A stretch of 64,000 nucleotides of DNA from Terriglobales bacterium (GTDB lineage: Bacteria; Acidobacteriota; Terriglobia; Terriglobales; Acidobacteriaceae). The translations under genes were made by a program, and so were the position numbers. Below the pieces are notes generated by a model. The model saw nothing but the letters and a program-made list of their open reading frames with translations, ran no database searches and was not told the DNA's origin. Location of the stretch: assembly GCA_035651995.1 (NCBI GenBank), contig DASRER010000021.1, forward strand, positions 62,001 through 126,000, written 5' to 3'. This document shows positions 36,438 through 44,382 of the stretch, piece by piece (position 1 is the stretch's first letter; the number at the start of each line of letters is the position of its first letter).

Positions 36438-37496
36438 TTATTCCGAGGTGGCGCCGCGCGAAGGCGGCTCGTACTCGCGCGACATGCGCATCGCGTCGCG
36501 CGCTTCCTTCATCGCCGCTTCGGCGGCCTTGCGCGCCTTCGCCGAACCCGCTTCCAGAATATCCCATGCCAGCTTCGGATTCTGCTCGTATTTTCGCCGC
36601 CGCTCCTGGATCGGCTTCAGCACGCTCACCAGCGAATCGGCCGCCCAGCCCTTGCACTCGATGCACCCGATGCCCGCTGACCGGCAGCCTGCGTCCACTT
36701 TGGCGTTGGTTTCGCGATCGCTGAAGATTTTGTGCAGATCGCCAACGGGGCACACATCGGGATTGCCCGGGTCGGTTCGCCGCACGCGCGCCGGATCGGT
36801 GACCATGGTCTTCAGCTTCGCGCGGACCGATTCCTCCGGCTCGGAGAGCAGGATGAAGTTCCCGTACGACTTCGACATCTTCCGCCCGTCGGTCCCGGGC
36901 AGCTTGGCCGTCGGCGTGAGCAGCGGCTGCGGCTCGGGGAAGACCTCGCCGCGCTTGCCGGCGTAGAACATGTTGAAGCGCCGCGCCACCTCGCGCGTCA
37001 ACTCCACGTGCGCCACCTGGTCCTGCCCGACCGGCACGAAGTCGGCCTGGTACACCAGAATGTCGGCCGCCTGCAGCAGCGGATACCCGAGGAACCCATA
37101 CGTATTCAGGTCACGCTCCTTGAGCTGCTCTTTCTGTTCTTTGTAGGACGGAACGCGCTCCAGCCACCCCAGCGGCGTGATCATGCTGAACAGCAGGTGC
37201 AGTTCGGCGTGCTGCGGCACGTGCGACTGGATAAAGATGGTGCTGCGCTCCGGGTCGAGCCCAACCGACAGCCAGTCGAGCACGATCTCGATCGAATACT
37301 CCTTGATGCGCGAGGGGTCGGCGTAATCGGTGGTGAGCGCGTGCCAGTCGGCGACGAAGAAGAAGCACTCGTAGTTGTCCTGCAGCCGCACCCAGTTTTG
37401 CAGCGCACCCACGTAATGCCCCAGGTGCAGCTTGCCCGTGGGACGCATTCCGCTCAGCACTCTTGGTTTTCGGCCAGGTTTCTGGTTGTTGGCCAT
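36438..37496 (-). CDS. trpS: Tryptophanyl-tRNA synthetase, probable [4Fe-4S] type
   Basis: TrpRS charges tRNA-Trp. The 352-residue protein has the class I motifs HLGH (24-27) and KMSKS (206-210). In the C-terminal half, four cysteines, C249-x21-C271-x6-C278-x2-C281, lie in DPGNPDVCPVGDLHKIF...CRSAGIGCIECKG. The Thermotoga maritima TrpRS binds a [4Fe-4S] cluster with Cys spaced x22-x6-x2, so a cluster near the anticodon arm is likely here. The ATG overlaps the stop of the site-2 protease by one base (TGATG). Confidence 0.95.
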   Translation of the reverse strand: MANNQKPGRKPRVLSGMRPTGKLHLGHYVGALQNWVRLQDNYECFFFVADWHALTTDYADPSRIKEYSIEIVLDWLSVGLDPERSTIFIQSHVPQHAELHLLFSMITPLGWLERVPSYKEQKEQLKERDLNTYGFLGYPLLQAADILVYQADFVPVGQDQVAHVELTREVARRFNMFYAGKRGEVFPEPQPLLTPTAKLPGTDGRKMSKSYGNFILLSEPEESVRAKLKTMVTDPARVRRTDPGNPDVCPVGDLHKIFSDRETNAKVDAGCRSAGIGCIECKGWAADSLVSVLKPIQERRRKYEQNPKLAWDILEAGSAKARKAAEAAMKEARDAMRMSREYEPPSRGATSE

Positions 37497-38176
37497 CACA
37501 TTCTCAGCAGCAGGGAGTTGAAGAAGTTCACGAAGGGCATCATCAGGAGGCCGAGAAAGCGCCCGCCCACCAGGAACAGCAGGATGAACGCCACCGTGCC
37601 GAACATCTGGTAGGCGTGCATCGCGCTCGCCGGCAGGAAGTGCCGCAGCACGTGACTGCCATCCAGCGGCGGAATCGGGATCAGGTTGAACACCGCCAGC
37701 AGCACGTTGATGATCATCGCTTCGTAGAGCAGCACGCAGAGCGGCACCAGCGCCGACCCGGTGTCGATCAGCGCGCCCTGCGCGATGCCGGAAACGATCA
37801 GCTTCCCCTGCCCGCTGGCGAGGGAAATCACCGCCAGCAGCACTACCGCGCCGGTCGCCACCACCAGGTTGCTGACCGGCCCGGCGACGCTGGTCAGGAT
37901 GTCGTCCCGCATGGGATTGCGGAAATTGCGCGGGTTCACCGGCGTGGGCTTCGCCCATCCGATCACCGGAAAGTGCGTGAGCAGCGCGATGAGCGGCAGG
38001 ATGACCGTGCCGAACGGATCAATGTGCTTGATGGGATTCAGCGTGACGCGCCCCAGCATGCGCGCCGTGGGATCGCCGCAGCGCGACGCCATCCACGCGT
38101 GCGCCGACTCGTGCACGCTGATCGCGAACAGAAACGCGATGATCTGAAAGATGGCGAAGACGATTTCGCTGCTCAT
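37496..38176 (-). CDS. Site-2 protease family integral membrane zinc protease (M50)
   Basis: The 226-residue protein has the active site HESAH (22-26) in its first membrane helix and NLIPIPPLDGSHV later, the second metal motif with the Asp ligand. About five membrane helices are visible. No PDZ or CBS domain is present, which is the short Rv2869c/YWHC-like type, of uncertain substrate. It may cut anti-sigma factors or other membrane proteins. The ATG at 38176 was chosen, because upstream codons have no membrane character. Confidence 0.92.
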   Translation of the reverse strand: MSSEIVFAIFQIIAFLFAISVHESAHAWMASRCGDPTARMLGRVTLNPIKHIDPFGTVILPLIALLTHFPVIGWAKPTPVNPRNFRNPMRDDILTSVAGPVSNLVVATGAVVLLAVISLASGQGKLIVSGIAQGALIDTGSALVPLCVLLYEAMIINVLLAVFNLIPIPPLDGSHVLRHFLPASAMHAYQMFGTVAFILLFLVGGRFLGLLMMPFVNFFNSLLLRM

Positions 38177-38469
38177 GCGCACCAAAAATTTGAGGATACC
38201 ATGCGGCTTCCGCGCCCAGCCTTCCCCTTCCGGCAGCGGGCCGGGCCGATGTCCGTGCTGGCGGCCGGCGGCGCACCTCAACGTGGCCAAAAAGTGCCAT
38301 CCCAAACCCGCCAGAAAGGGCCTGCAACTACAGAGTTTCACAAACGAAAACGCCCCGTATTCCAAAAAACATATTGGCGCAGTTTGACGCTTAAGGTAAG
38401 AACCTGAATCCAAAGGATGTTTATCCCCTAGGTGCGGTTGGTAACAGATTTGCGGCCATTCAGCCCAAA

Positions 38470-38499
38470 ATGTCGCCGTTGGAACCAGAATGGCGACAT
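38470..38499. promoter_or_regulatory. Inverted repeat ATGTCGCC-n14-GGCGACAT upstream of the TonB-linked gene
   Basis: Eight-base perfect arms, with a shorter TGG-AA-CCA inner palindrome, lie 173 bases before the ATG of the outer-membrane protein. The 496-base gap 38177-38672 holds this, a GC-rich hairpin-prone segment (38570-38625) and no gene. It may be an operator or an RNA hairpin. Confidence 0.45.
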
Positions 38500-38672
38500 C
38501 TAGTTTCCGAAAATCTTCAACAGGTCAAGGTAGAAACAGCTTGCGCATACGATTTTTCCGGGGCCGTTCGCCGCTCGTTCGGTCGTTCATCGGCGAGCCC
38601 CGCCATGCGTCGGCGGGCCGTAGGTTTTTCCGCCTTTCTCGCACGACAGCCGTGCAAATCACAGGAGGGAAT

Positions 38673-41600
38673 ATGCTGCTTGGCAGCAAAAGAGGAACCA
38701 CAAGACTACTGCCTTTTGCGGTCCTGGCAATCGTCGTAGCGCTCAGCGCGCTGCCGGCGTTTGGCCAGGGCATCGTGACCGGCACCATGTCGGGAACCGT
38801 GCAGGACGCGCAACAGGCAGTCATCGTCGGCGCCAACGTTCGCGTGGTGAACGTGGGCACCAACATCGAGTCCAACACCCAGACCGACGCCCAGGGCTTC
38901 TTCATGGTGAAGAACCTGGCGCCCGGCACCTACGACGTCACCATCACCGCGCCCAGCTTCTCCAAGCTGGAAGTGAAGAACCTGGCCGTGGTCGTGGGCA
39001 GGAACACGAACCTCGGCACGCAGGTGATGCGCGTCGGCGGCGCCACCGAGATCGTGACCGTGGAAGCCTCCGCGCCACTGGTTGACGCGCAGACCTCGCA
39101 GGTTGGCAGCACGTTTACCACCCGCACGGTGGGCTCGGTACCGTTGGGCGGGACCGGCTTCGACTTCCTGGCGCTGTTCGTCCCCGGCGTGGCCAACAAC
39201 GGCTCCGCGAACTTCAGCAACACCAACGGCGCGTCCATCGCCAACAACGGGTTGCGCGGCCGCTCTAATAACTTCCAGATCGACGGCCAGAGCAACAACG
39301 ACAATTCCGTCGCCGGTCCGTCGCTGTTCCTTAACAATCCCGATGTGATTGGCGAGGTGCAGATCATCAACAACAACTTCAGCGTGGAGTACGGCCGCAA
39401 CTCCGGCACGGTGGTGAACTACATCACCAAGAGCGGCACTAACTCATTCCACGGTTCGGCGTTCAACTACTACACCGGAAGCTGGAGCTACTCGCACGCC
39501 AACCAGGAAAAGAACCCGGTGCAGGGGTTCTGCGTCAACGGCCGCGTGGATCCCGTGGCCAATGGTTGCACGCGCCCCACAGTTCCGCGCTTCGTTGAAA
39601 ACCGCTGGGGCGGAACCATCGGCGGTCCTATCGTCAAGGACAAGGCCTGGTTCTTCGCCAGCTACCAGCAAGACCCGCAGCGCGGCTCGGCGACCGGTAC
39701 CTCATCGAGCCTCACGCCCACGCCGGCCGGCATCGGCATTCTCGACTCGGCGTTTCCGGGCAATGCGGCCGTCGCCTGGCTGAAGGCGCAGGGACCCTAT
39801 GCCATCACCGCCGGCAATCCAGCGCAGGCGGGCGCGGTGCAGACGATCCCTGTTTCCGGCACCACCACCACCGTCAACGTCCCGTTCGCGTTCATTACGC
39901 GCTCCATCGGCAACAACCAGGACGACCGGCAGATTACCGGCCGCGGCGACTGGCAGATGTCCTCCAAGGACAAGTTTTTCGCCCGTTACATCTTCCAGAA
40001 GACGCTGACGGCGTTTGGCGCCGGGACCATCTCCAGCGGCGCCTTCGTTGCCATTCCTGCCAAAGACCAGCAGATTGGCCTCGATTACACGCGCACCTGG
40101 ACTTCGCACCTGGTGCAGCAGCTGCGTTTCAGCTACTCACGCGCCGGATTCGGCTTTGAGGCCGGGCAGGCGCGTCCGAACTGCGACCGCAGCAACTTCA
40201 GCGTCTGTCCGCCGAGCATCGCCTTCAGCGACGCGACCAACAGCTACACCACCCTCGGCCTGGCCAACAACCTGCCGCAGGGCCGGCTGATCAACGTCAC
40301 CCAGTACCAGGGCAACAACGCCTGGAGCCGCGGCCGGCACACCGTCAAGTTCGGCGGCGAGTATGCCCGTCAGCGCTCTCCGAACCAGTTCCTGCCGAAC
40401 GTGAACGGCACGTTCACGTTCTTCTCCACCGGCGCGGTGAGCGCGTTCAGCAACTTCATTCGCGGCGCGGCTGGATGCGCGGCAGGTGCGACCTGCTCCA
40501 CCCTGACCCTGGCCGATGGAAACTTCAGCGCGGAGTACAAGGAACAGGACGTCTCCTGGTACGTGCAGGATGACTGGCGCATCAAGGACAACCTTACCCT
40601 CAACCTCGGCTTGCGCTGGGAGTGGAACCAGCAGGCGGTCAATCTGCTGCGCGACATCACCCTGCGCAACGTGGCCAACGGCTTCTGGTCGTCGAGCGCG
40701 CCGACTTCCGTTACCACGCTGCCCGAGATCCCCGAAGACCTCAACAACTACGGTCCGAACTTCGGCTTTGCCTGGACGCCGCGCATCGCCGAGCGTCTGT
40801 TCGGCAAAGACAAGACCGTCATTCGCGGCGGCTACCGCATCGCCTATGAGCCGGCGTTCTACAACATTTTCCTGAACGTTCAGACGGCGGCGCCGGTGGT
40901 GAACCTGGGCTCGGTCAACAACGTCGGCGTCACCGCGGCCGGGACCGGCGCGTCGGTGGCGGCGGCTTACCTGTCGTTGATTCCGCGCGGCGCCAATCCC
41001 GGAAGCCGCAACCAGACGCGTGTGAGCCCCAACTTCCACAACCCGTACACCGAGCAGTGGTCGTTCGGCATTCAGCGCGAGCTCAACAGCAAGATCGCCG
41101 TCGAGTCGCGCTACGCCGGCAACCACGCCATCGGTAATTTCTCCACCATCAACGGCAACCCGAACATCTCCGGCATTCCGGCCAACCTGCTGCCCCCGGG
41201 CGTTACCCCCTGTCCGGCAGGCGCGGCCGGAGTCGGCTCTGGCGCGGTGGGACGCCTGGATTGCAACTTCACCAACGTCCGCACGCGCAACAACGGAGCG
41301 TGGTCCATCTACCACGGATTGCAGAACGAGCTGCGGATCCGCAACTTCCACAACTTCACGGCTAACTTCGCCTACACGTGGAGCAAGGCGATCGACAACG
41401 TCAGCGAGATCTTCGCGGCCACCGGCGGCGGCATCGCCAACCCGGCCCCGCAGAACCCCTTCGACCCCAACGTCGGCGAGCGCGGGGTGTCGGCGCAGTC
41501 GTTCCCGCATGTGTTCAACACGTTCTGGTACTACGACTTCCCCTGGATGAAGAGCCAGCACGGCGTGCTCGGGAAGATCGTGGGCGGCTGGACGTGGGGA

Positions 41601-42188
41601 GGCACGTACCGCTACCAAACGGGCGCCCCGCTGACGCCGTTCCAGAACACCACCAACCCGGCGTGCGACACCTCGTGGAACACCGCGTTTATTGGTCAGG
41701 ACTCCTGCCGGCCCATCCTCAGCAACCCCAAGGCTCCGTTTGATGCGGCGGGCCGTTACCTGACCGCAACCCAGTTGGTGAACAACAGCACCTGCGTCAG
41801 CGCCGCTGCCGTTGGCACGGCCGCCTGCCCGTTGGTGACACCCAACGACGTGCGCTTCATCGTCAACAACACGTTCGCAGACAACGCGCTGTGCGGCGGC
41901 AATCCGTTCGCCTGCTCGGTCAGTCGCGACGTCTACCGGGCCCAGAGCCGTAACCAACTGGACCTGTCAGTGGCCAAGGGATTCAAGATCCGCGAAGGCA
42001 TGAATCTGGACCTCCGGATTGATGGCTTCAACGTTGCGAACCGCATGTTCTTCGGTTCGCCGGGCTTGAACATCAACAGCCGAAACATCAACCCGGGCGC
42101 GGGCGCTGCTCAGGGCAGCTTTGGCAACACTGCCTTCAACACGTCCAATCGCCGCAGCTTGGTGCTGTCAGTGCACTTTGGGTTCTAA
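38673..42188 (+). CDS. Oar-like TonB-dependent outer-membrane protein
   Basis: The 1171-residue protein has a signal peptide (about 1-31, ALSALPAFGQ cut), a carboxypeptidase-regulatory-like domain (about 33-115, GTVQDAQQAVIVGANVRV, FFMVKNLAPGTYDVTI), a plug-like domain (about 120-270) and a beta-barrel ending RRSLVLSVHFGF, with the terminal Phe needed for barrel insertion. Acidobacteria carry many such Oar/TonB-linked proteins, used for uptake of large molecules or surface adhesion. AGGAGG precedes the ATG by six bases. Two terminators follow. Substrate is unknown. Confidence 0.9.
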   Translation: MLLGSKRGTTRLLPFAVLAIVVALSALPAFGQGIVTGTMSGTVQDAQQAVIVGANVRVVNVGTNIESNTQTDAQGFFMVKNLAPGTYDVTITAPSFSKLEVKNLAVVVGRNTNLGTQVMRVGGATEIVTVEASAPLVDAQTSQVGSTFTTRTVGSVPLGGTGFDFLALFVPGVANNGSANFSNTNGASIANNGLRGRSNNFQIDGQSNNDNSVAGPSLFLNNPDVIGEVQIINNNFSVEYGRNSGTVVNYITKSGTNSFHGSAFNYYTGSWSYSHANQEKNPVQGFCVNGRVDPVANGCTRPTVPRFVENRWGGTIGGPIVKDKAWFFASYQQDPQRGSATGTSSSLTPTPAGIGILDSAFPGNAAVAWLKAQGPYAITAGNPAQAGAVQTIPVSGTTTTVNVPFAFITRSIGNNQDDRQITGRGDWQMSSKDKFFARYIFQKTLTAFGAGTISSGAFVAIPAKDQQIGLDYTRTWTSHLVQQLRFSYSRAGFGFEAGQARPNCDRSNFSVCPPSIAFSDATNSYTTLGLANNLPQGRLINVTQYQGNNAWSRGRHTVKFGGEYARQRSPNQFLPNVNGTFTFFSTGAVSAFSNFIRGAAGCAAGATCSTLTLADGNFSAEYKEQDVSWYVQDDWRIKDNLTLNLGLRWEWNQQAVNLLRDITLRNVANGFWSSSAPTSVTTLPEIPEDLNNYGPNFGFAWTPRIAERLFGKDKTVIRGGYRIAYEPAFYNIFLNVQTAAPVVNLGSVNNVGVTAAGTGASVAAAYLSLIPRGANPGSRNQTRVSPNFHNPYTEQWSFGIQRELNSKIAVESRYAGNHAIGNFSTINGNPNISGIPANLLPPGVTPCPAGAAGVGSGAVGRLDCNFTNVRTRNNGAWSIYHGLQNELRIRNFHNFTANFAYTWSKAIDNVSEIFAATGGGIANPAPQNPFDPNVGERGVSAQSFPHVFNTFWYYDFPWMKSQHGVLGKIVGGWTWGGTYRYQTGAPLTPFQNTTNPACDTSWNTAFIGQDSCRPILSNPKAPFDAAGRYLTATQLVNNSTCVSAAAVGTAACPLVTPNDVRFIVNNTFADNALCGGNPFACSVSRDVYRAQSRNQLDLSVAKGFKIREGMNLDLRIDGFNVANRMFFGSPGLNINSRNINPGAGAAQGSFGNTAFNTSNRRSLVLSVHFGF

Positions 42189-42195
42189 GCAATTC

Positions 42196-42228
42196 GGGGA
42201 GGAGCTTCTGCTCCTCCCCTTTTGATTT
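42196..42228 (+). terminator. Rho-independent terminator 1 of the TonB-linked gene
   Basis: GGGGAGGAG-CTTCTG-CTCCTCCCC, then TTTTGATTT, starting eight bases after the stop codon. Confidence 0.85.
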
Positions 42229-42259
42229 CGCCTGGATCAAACCCCCTGCTTCTCCAGGT

Positions 42260-42291
42260 GGCCCCGGAGACTTCTCCGGGGCCTTTTCTTT
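42260..42291. terminator. Second terminator hairpin
   Basis: GGCCCCGGAGA-CTTC-TCCGGGGCC followed by TTTTCTTT. It could also work for the minus-strand DinB transcript ending at 42332. Confidence 0.8.
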
Positions 42292-42331
42292 GCAGCCCCA
42301 GCCGGCCTCGGCCGTGCCTTGGCCGCCCACA

Positions 42332-42829
42332 TCATTCCATCGCATCGGAGAACATGATGTCGTGCATCCACGGCTGCGGATACCCGCCCTGCCGCACCGC
42401 CGTGGCCAGCTGCGCGTAGTGCCGGATGCCATGCAGCAGAATGTGCACCGCCAGCTTGCGTTTGCTGGTCGTGACCTCTCCCGCAGTGATCGTCACGAAC
42501 GTCAGCACCTGCCGCATGTCGTTTTCCGTCGCAGTGCTCAGGAACTGCGTCAGCTTGCCGCGCCCGGCCCGCGCCACGCCGTAGATTTCATCCAACGACT
42601 GCTTGCTCACAAACTGCTCAGGCGGCGTCACCGGTTCGCCCAGCAGACGCTCCGAGTGCCGCTGCTCCACGGCAAAGATGTGCATGAGCAATCCGCGCGC
42701 GGTCTTCTGCCCGGCAATGTCGAGCGGAGCATCCAGCGCTGCCGGCTGTTGTTCAAAGAACGCACGCCAGCGTTCCGCCTCCTGCCCGGTGTATCGCATC
42801 AGCTCTTCGAAGCTCGGGCCCGCCGTCAT
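42332..42829 (-). CDS. DinB-family protein
   Basis: The 165-residue four-helix protein has the His triad of the DinB/YfiT fold: His50 (LLMHIFAVEQ), His133 and His137 (LLHGIRHYAQ). This is a metal-binding site of unknown function. The typical ARQGGYP-like C terminus (VRQGGYPQPW) is present. Its ATG overlaps the acyltransferase stop by ATGA. It is the last gene of the long minus-strand block. Confidence 0.88.
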   Translation of the reverse strand: MTAGPSFEELMRYTGQEAERWRAFFEQQPAALDAPLDIAGQKTARGLLMHIFAVEQRHSERLLGEPVTPPEQFVSKQSLDEIYGVARAGRGKLTQFLSTATENDMRQVLTFVTITAGEVTTSKRKLAVHILLHGIRHYAQLATAVRQGGYPQPWMHDIMFSDAME

Positions 42830-43665
42830 CGCGGCTCCTTCTTCTCCGCTGATTTTTCACTGAAAGCGCGCTGCACTTCTTCCGGCGCGATCGACTTCAC
42901 CTTCAAAGTCTTCGCCGGAATCCCGCCCACGATGTGATACGGCGGCACGTCCTTCGACGCCACCCCCATCGATCCCACCATCCCGTGCTCGCCTACCTTC
43001 ACGCCGCTCAGCACCGTGGCATGGTAGGTGATGCGCGCCCGCGGGCCGATCTCGGTTTTCTGGTTGCTCACGATCATGCCGTCGTTCAGGTCGTGCGCGT
43101 GCGAGTACACGTTGGCGTAGTCGGAAATCGAGCTGCCCTCGTGGATGATGATTTCGCCGCGGTCGTCGAGAAGAACGTACTTGTGGATGGTGCAGTTGTC
43201 TTCCACCGTCAGGTTGTAGCCGTAGGAAACCTCCACCCCGTGGAAAATTTTCACGTTCTTCCCGCAATGTTTGAACACGTGCCGCGCCAGCATGGCGCGC
43301 ACGCGATGGCCCAGCCAGTGGTTCAGCCCCGCCGGCGAGCGGTCGTACATCATCCAGAACCAGATGAGCGGCTTTCGCTCGCTGTACTTGGCCACATCCA
43401 CGTCGCCGTACGACTCCGGCTCCAGCGTCGCGTTGCGGGGATCGAAGCTGTGCACCAGCGCCGCCCGCGCCATGCCGTCGCGCTCGGGATCGGGCGCCTG
43501 CCAGGGCCGCCCCAGGTACAGCTCGTGCAGCGCGCCGCGCACCACTGCGCTCCGGTGCTCCGGATCGCGGTCCTGGAAATCGCGCTCCAGCTGCTCGATC
43601 CACGCCAGAAAAAGCTTCTCCGCCTCCGGCGTGGGATGCAGGTCGCGATATTCGTAACGCGGCAT
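42826..43665 (-). CDS. Acyltransferase, left-handed beta-helix (hexapeptide) family
   Basis: The 279-residue protein has hexapeptide-type repeats in the C-terminal two thirds (about 145-270: GKNVKIFHGVEV..., then DRGEIIIHEGSSISDYANVYSHAHDLNDGMIV..., ATVLSGVKVGEHGMVGSMGVASKDVPPYHIVGGIPAKTLK). His in SHAHDLND may be the catalytic base. The N-terminal 100 residues are unlike maltose or serine acetyltransferases, so the acceptor is unknown; a cell-envelope sugar is plausible. The ATG at 43665 was chosen. Confidence 0.85.
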   Translation of the reverse strand: MPRYEYRDLHPTPEAEKLFLAWIEQLERDFQDRDPEHRSAVVRGALHELYLGRPWQAPDPERDGMARAALVHSFDPRNATLEPESYGDVDVAKYSERKPLIWFWMMYDRSPAGLNHWLGHRVRAMLARHVFKHCGKNVKIFHGVEVSYGYNLTVEDNCTIHKYVLLDDRGEIIIHEGSSISDYANVYSHAHDLNDGMIVSNQKTEIGPRARITYHATVLSGVKVGEHGMVGSMGVASKDVPPYHIVGGIPAKTLKVKSIAPEEVQRAFSEKSAEKKEPR

Positions 43666-43713
43666 GGCAGCCTCTATGGTGCGACTTGAGTGAATTTCGA
43701 GGGTAACACGAGG

Positions 43714-43775
43714 ACAGTTGTCAGTTGCCGGTTGTCGCCACAAGTACGATGAGGCAAAACTGGCAACTGGCAACT
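43714..43775. repeat. Heptamer-phrase hairpin between two envelope genes
   Basis: CAGTTGTCAGTTGCCGGTTG (43715-43734) faces AAAACTGGCAACTGGCAACT (43756-43775); units GGCAACT/CAGTTGC. Confidence 0.75.
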
Positions 43776-44382
43776 ATTTCTGCACTATCGTCAGAACGTG
43801 CCGGCCCACCACGGCCGTATCGATGCGCGCCGGCATGACGAACGTCGAGTCCAGGCCCACGTTCGGATACTTCGGCTTCAAATAGTGGCCGGCGAAGTAT
43901 TCCAGCGCCATGCGCGGTATCTGCACCCCGTCAATCTCCACCGACTGCACGTGCACGCTGCCGCGACGATTGGCCCCGCTCGCCAGCGCCGAGACGCGCA
44001 CGTTGTGCACGCCGCTGAAGATGGCCAGCAGCGGATTTCCCGACGTCCGCCCCTCCTTGAGTTCGTCGAAGTCCACGCGCGCCGTGCCCGTCACCGTGCC
44101 GCCATCGCCGGTCAGGTGGAGGTTGCGCACGCCGCGCGGCAGCGGCGCCTTGCCTGCGTCGAAATAAGCGTTGATCTCCTGCTCGGTCAGGTCCGTCGGC
44201 TTCGGATTCGGCTTCGGCTGCCGGCCGTTGCGATCAATGTAATCGAGCTTGCTCGTCGCCGACTCGGCCAGCGATCCAGAAGGCGTGGGACCCGAAGCGG
44301 CTTTCTTCTGCGCCGCGGCAAAGGCCACAGCCACCAGTGTGAGCAGCAGCGCCACCCATCGGGAGATTTTCATCGGCATCAT
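43774..44382 (-). CDS. Secreted protein of unknown function, downstream of AsmA
   Basis: The 202-residue product has a signal peptide (MMPMKISRWVALLLTLVAVAFAAA). The mature part has LTEQEINAYFDAGKAPLPRGVRNLHLTGDG, then a beta-rich region (TVTGTARVDFDELK, HNVRVSALASG, HVQSVEIDGVQIP) and PKYPNVGLDSTFV near the end. I do not recognise a family. The beta pattern may indicate a lipid- or membrane-facing accessory of AsmA. The ATG overlaps the AsmA stop (ATGA). Confidence 0.75.
   Translation of the reverse strand: MMPMKISRWVALLLTLVAVAFAAAQKKAASGPTPSGSLAESATSKLDYIDRNGRQPKPNPKPTDLTEQEINAYFDAGKAPLPRGVRNLHLTGDGGTVTGTARVDFDELKEGRTSGNPLLAIFSGVHNVRVSALASGANRRGSVHVQSVEIDGVQIPRMALEYFAGHYLKPKYPNVGLDSTFVMPARIDTAVVGRHVLTIVQK

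Noticed and set aside
38177-38672. Cobalamin or other riboswitch upstream of the TonB-linked gene
   Set aside because: I saw no B12-box or other conserved riboswitch core, only an inverted repeat and GC-rich segments.
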